A DNA stretch of 64,000 nucleotides. Origin: Pseudomonas silesiensis (GTDB taxonomy: Bacteria > Pseudomonadota > Gammaproteobacteria > Pseudomonadales > Pseudomonadaceae). The position numbers were made by a program, and so were the translations under genes. Below the pieces are notes generated by a model. The model was not told the DNA's origin. It made no database searches and was given only the letters and a program-made list of their open reading frames with translations. Shown here one piece after another: positions 63,279-64,000 of the stretch (position 1 is its first letter; each line of letters starts with the position of its first letter). The stretch spans positions 186,001-250,000 of the forward strand of contig NZ_CP014870.1 of NCBI RefSeq assembly GCF_001661075.1, written 5' to 3'.

Positions 63279-64000
63279 GTCGATGTGGCTCCTTGTTCCA
63301 GTGGCAGAAAGATCGAGAACGTGGTGTGGCCTGGATGGCTGTCACATTCGATCAGGCCCTGGTGCTGGCTGATGATGTTCTGGGTAATGGCCAGGCCCAG
63401 CCCGGTACCGTCCGGGCGGCCGCTGACCATGGGAAAGAAGATGGTTTCCTGCAGCTCGGCGGGAATGCCCGGACCGTTGTCGATGATTTCGATCTTGGTC
63501 ACCAGGCGGTGGCGCACATGGCCGATGGTGAATTGGCGCATGGCGCGGGTGCGCAGGCTGATGCGTCCCAGTCGCAGCTCGTTCTGGGTGCTGATGGCCT
63601 GCATCGCGTTGCGCACGATGTTCAGCACCGCCTGGATCATTTGTTCGCGATCGATTAATACGTCGGGAATGCTTGGATCGTAGTCGCGCACCAAAGTGAT
63701 GCAACCCTGGCTTTCCGCTTCGACCAGATGGCCGACGCGCTCGAGCACTTCATGAATATTGCACATGGCCAGGGACGGTAGCTTGTTGGAGCCGAGCATG
63801 CGATCGACCAGGTTACGCAGGCGGTCGGCTTCTTCAATGATGACGTTGGTGTAGTCGCGCAAGCTTTCTTCCGGCAATTCCCGGGCGAGCAATTGCGCCG
63901 CGCCGCGAATCCCGCCCAGTGGATTCTTGATTTCGTGAGCGAGGCCGCGCACCAGCATCTTGCTGGTTTCCTGCTTCGACAGCTGCGCCTCTTCCTTGGT
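63275..64000 (-). CDS. ntrB: nitrogen regulation sensor kinase NtrB, C-terminal part
   Basis: The frame is open to the window edge, so the PAS sensor domain lies beyond 64000. The H box reads LVRGLAHEIKNPLGGIRGAA, with the phospho-acceptor His, followed by the ATPase motifs NIVRNAMQAI, DNGPGIP and DGTGLGLAIT. NtrB phosphorylates NtrC under nitrogen limitation in response to GlnB/GlnK. Confidence 0.94.
   Translation of the reverse strand, partial: TKEEAQLSKQETSKMLVRGLAHEIKNPLGGIRGAAQLLARELPEESLRDYTNVIIEEADRLRNLVDRMLGSNKLPSLAMCNIHEVLERVGHLVEAESQGCITLVRDYDPSIPDVLIDREQMIQAVLNIVRNAMQAISTQNELRLGRISLRTRAMRQFTIGHVRHRLVTKIEIIDNGPGIPAELQETIFFPMVSGRPDGTGLGLAITQNIISQHQGLIECDSHPGHTTFSIFLPLEQGATST

Overview
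The window is chromosomal DNA of a Pseudomonas, most likely of the P. fluorescens group. The evidence is high-GC coding sequence, REP/REPIN palindromes of the GTGGGAGCGGGCTTGC type between genes, and a gene order (ydeP/fdhD, yrfG, nudE/cysQ, dctBD, an amino-acid ABC operon, yggX/mutY/asmA, hisBHAF, ctpA/envC/gpmI, rhodanese/grxC/secB, trmL, ntrBC) that I recall as conserved in Pseudomonas, in the same order as in P. aeruginosa. The species assignment is inference.

Layout. 1-9.8 kb: the 3' end of a RecQ-type helicase, two thioesterases, a glycine-zipper protein, a molybdopterin oxidoreductase with FdhD, a LysR regulator, a BON-LysM protein, and nucleotide housekeeping (YrfG, NudE, CysQ). 9.8-13 kb: the DctB/DctD sigma-54 two-component system. 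13.2-18.4 kb: an amine catabolic block made of a kinase/degenerate-M23/PLP fusion protein followed by AguB and AguA (agmatine to putrescine). 19-25.2 kb: an OprD porin behind a promoter-hairpin leader, then an accessory patch with a Fic AMPylase, a DUF3077 protein, a clipped antitoxin-like gene, an XRE regulator and two copies of a twin-palindrome element, followed by a tautomerase/DsbA-like/SDR trio. tRNA-Thr lies at 25.3 kb. 25.5-33.2 kb: a tandem deaminase with one dead half, a methyltransferase, a four-gene amino-acid ABC importer and GabP behind a sigma-54 promoter. 33.2-37.1 kb: two paralogous small proteins, an alpha/beta hydrolase, a YhcG-type nuclease and a lipoprotein.

37.28-40.28 kb is a small genomic islet. 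It is bounded by perfect 57-bp direct repeats that include the tRNA-Phe terminator, and it sits against the 3' end of tRNA-Phe. It carries a clavaminate-synthase-like Fe(II)/2-oxoglutarate oxygenase, a TauE/SafE transporter and a decayed ISL3-type transposase. 40.4-48.1 kb returns to core genes (yggX-mutY-asmA; hisB-hisH-DUF2164-hisA-hisF; a solute-binding protein). 48.1-51.0 kb is a second, lower-GC accessory insert: a secreted trypsin-like protease and a protein with three Vps62-type modules plus a Ser/Thr-rich C-terminal region that could be pore-forming. 51.2-58.9 kb is core envelope and metabolism. 59.1-61.2 kb encodes a leucine-rich-repeat protein resembling NEL ubiquitin-ligase effectors but ending before a catalytic domain, followed by a tandem 80-bp repeat. 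The window closes with ntrC and the 3' part of ntrB.

The best candidates for undescribed biology are the tRNA-Phe islet (oxygenase plus exporter), the Vps62/protease pair, the kinase-lyase fusion beside the agmatine genes, the tandem deaminase with a pseudo-domain, the catalytic-domain-less LRR protein, and the twin-palindrome element shared by the fic promoter and a truncated gene. All functional assignments come from reading sequence and recalling families; no database search was run.
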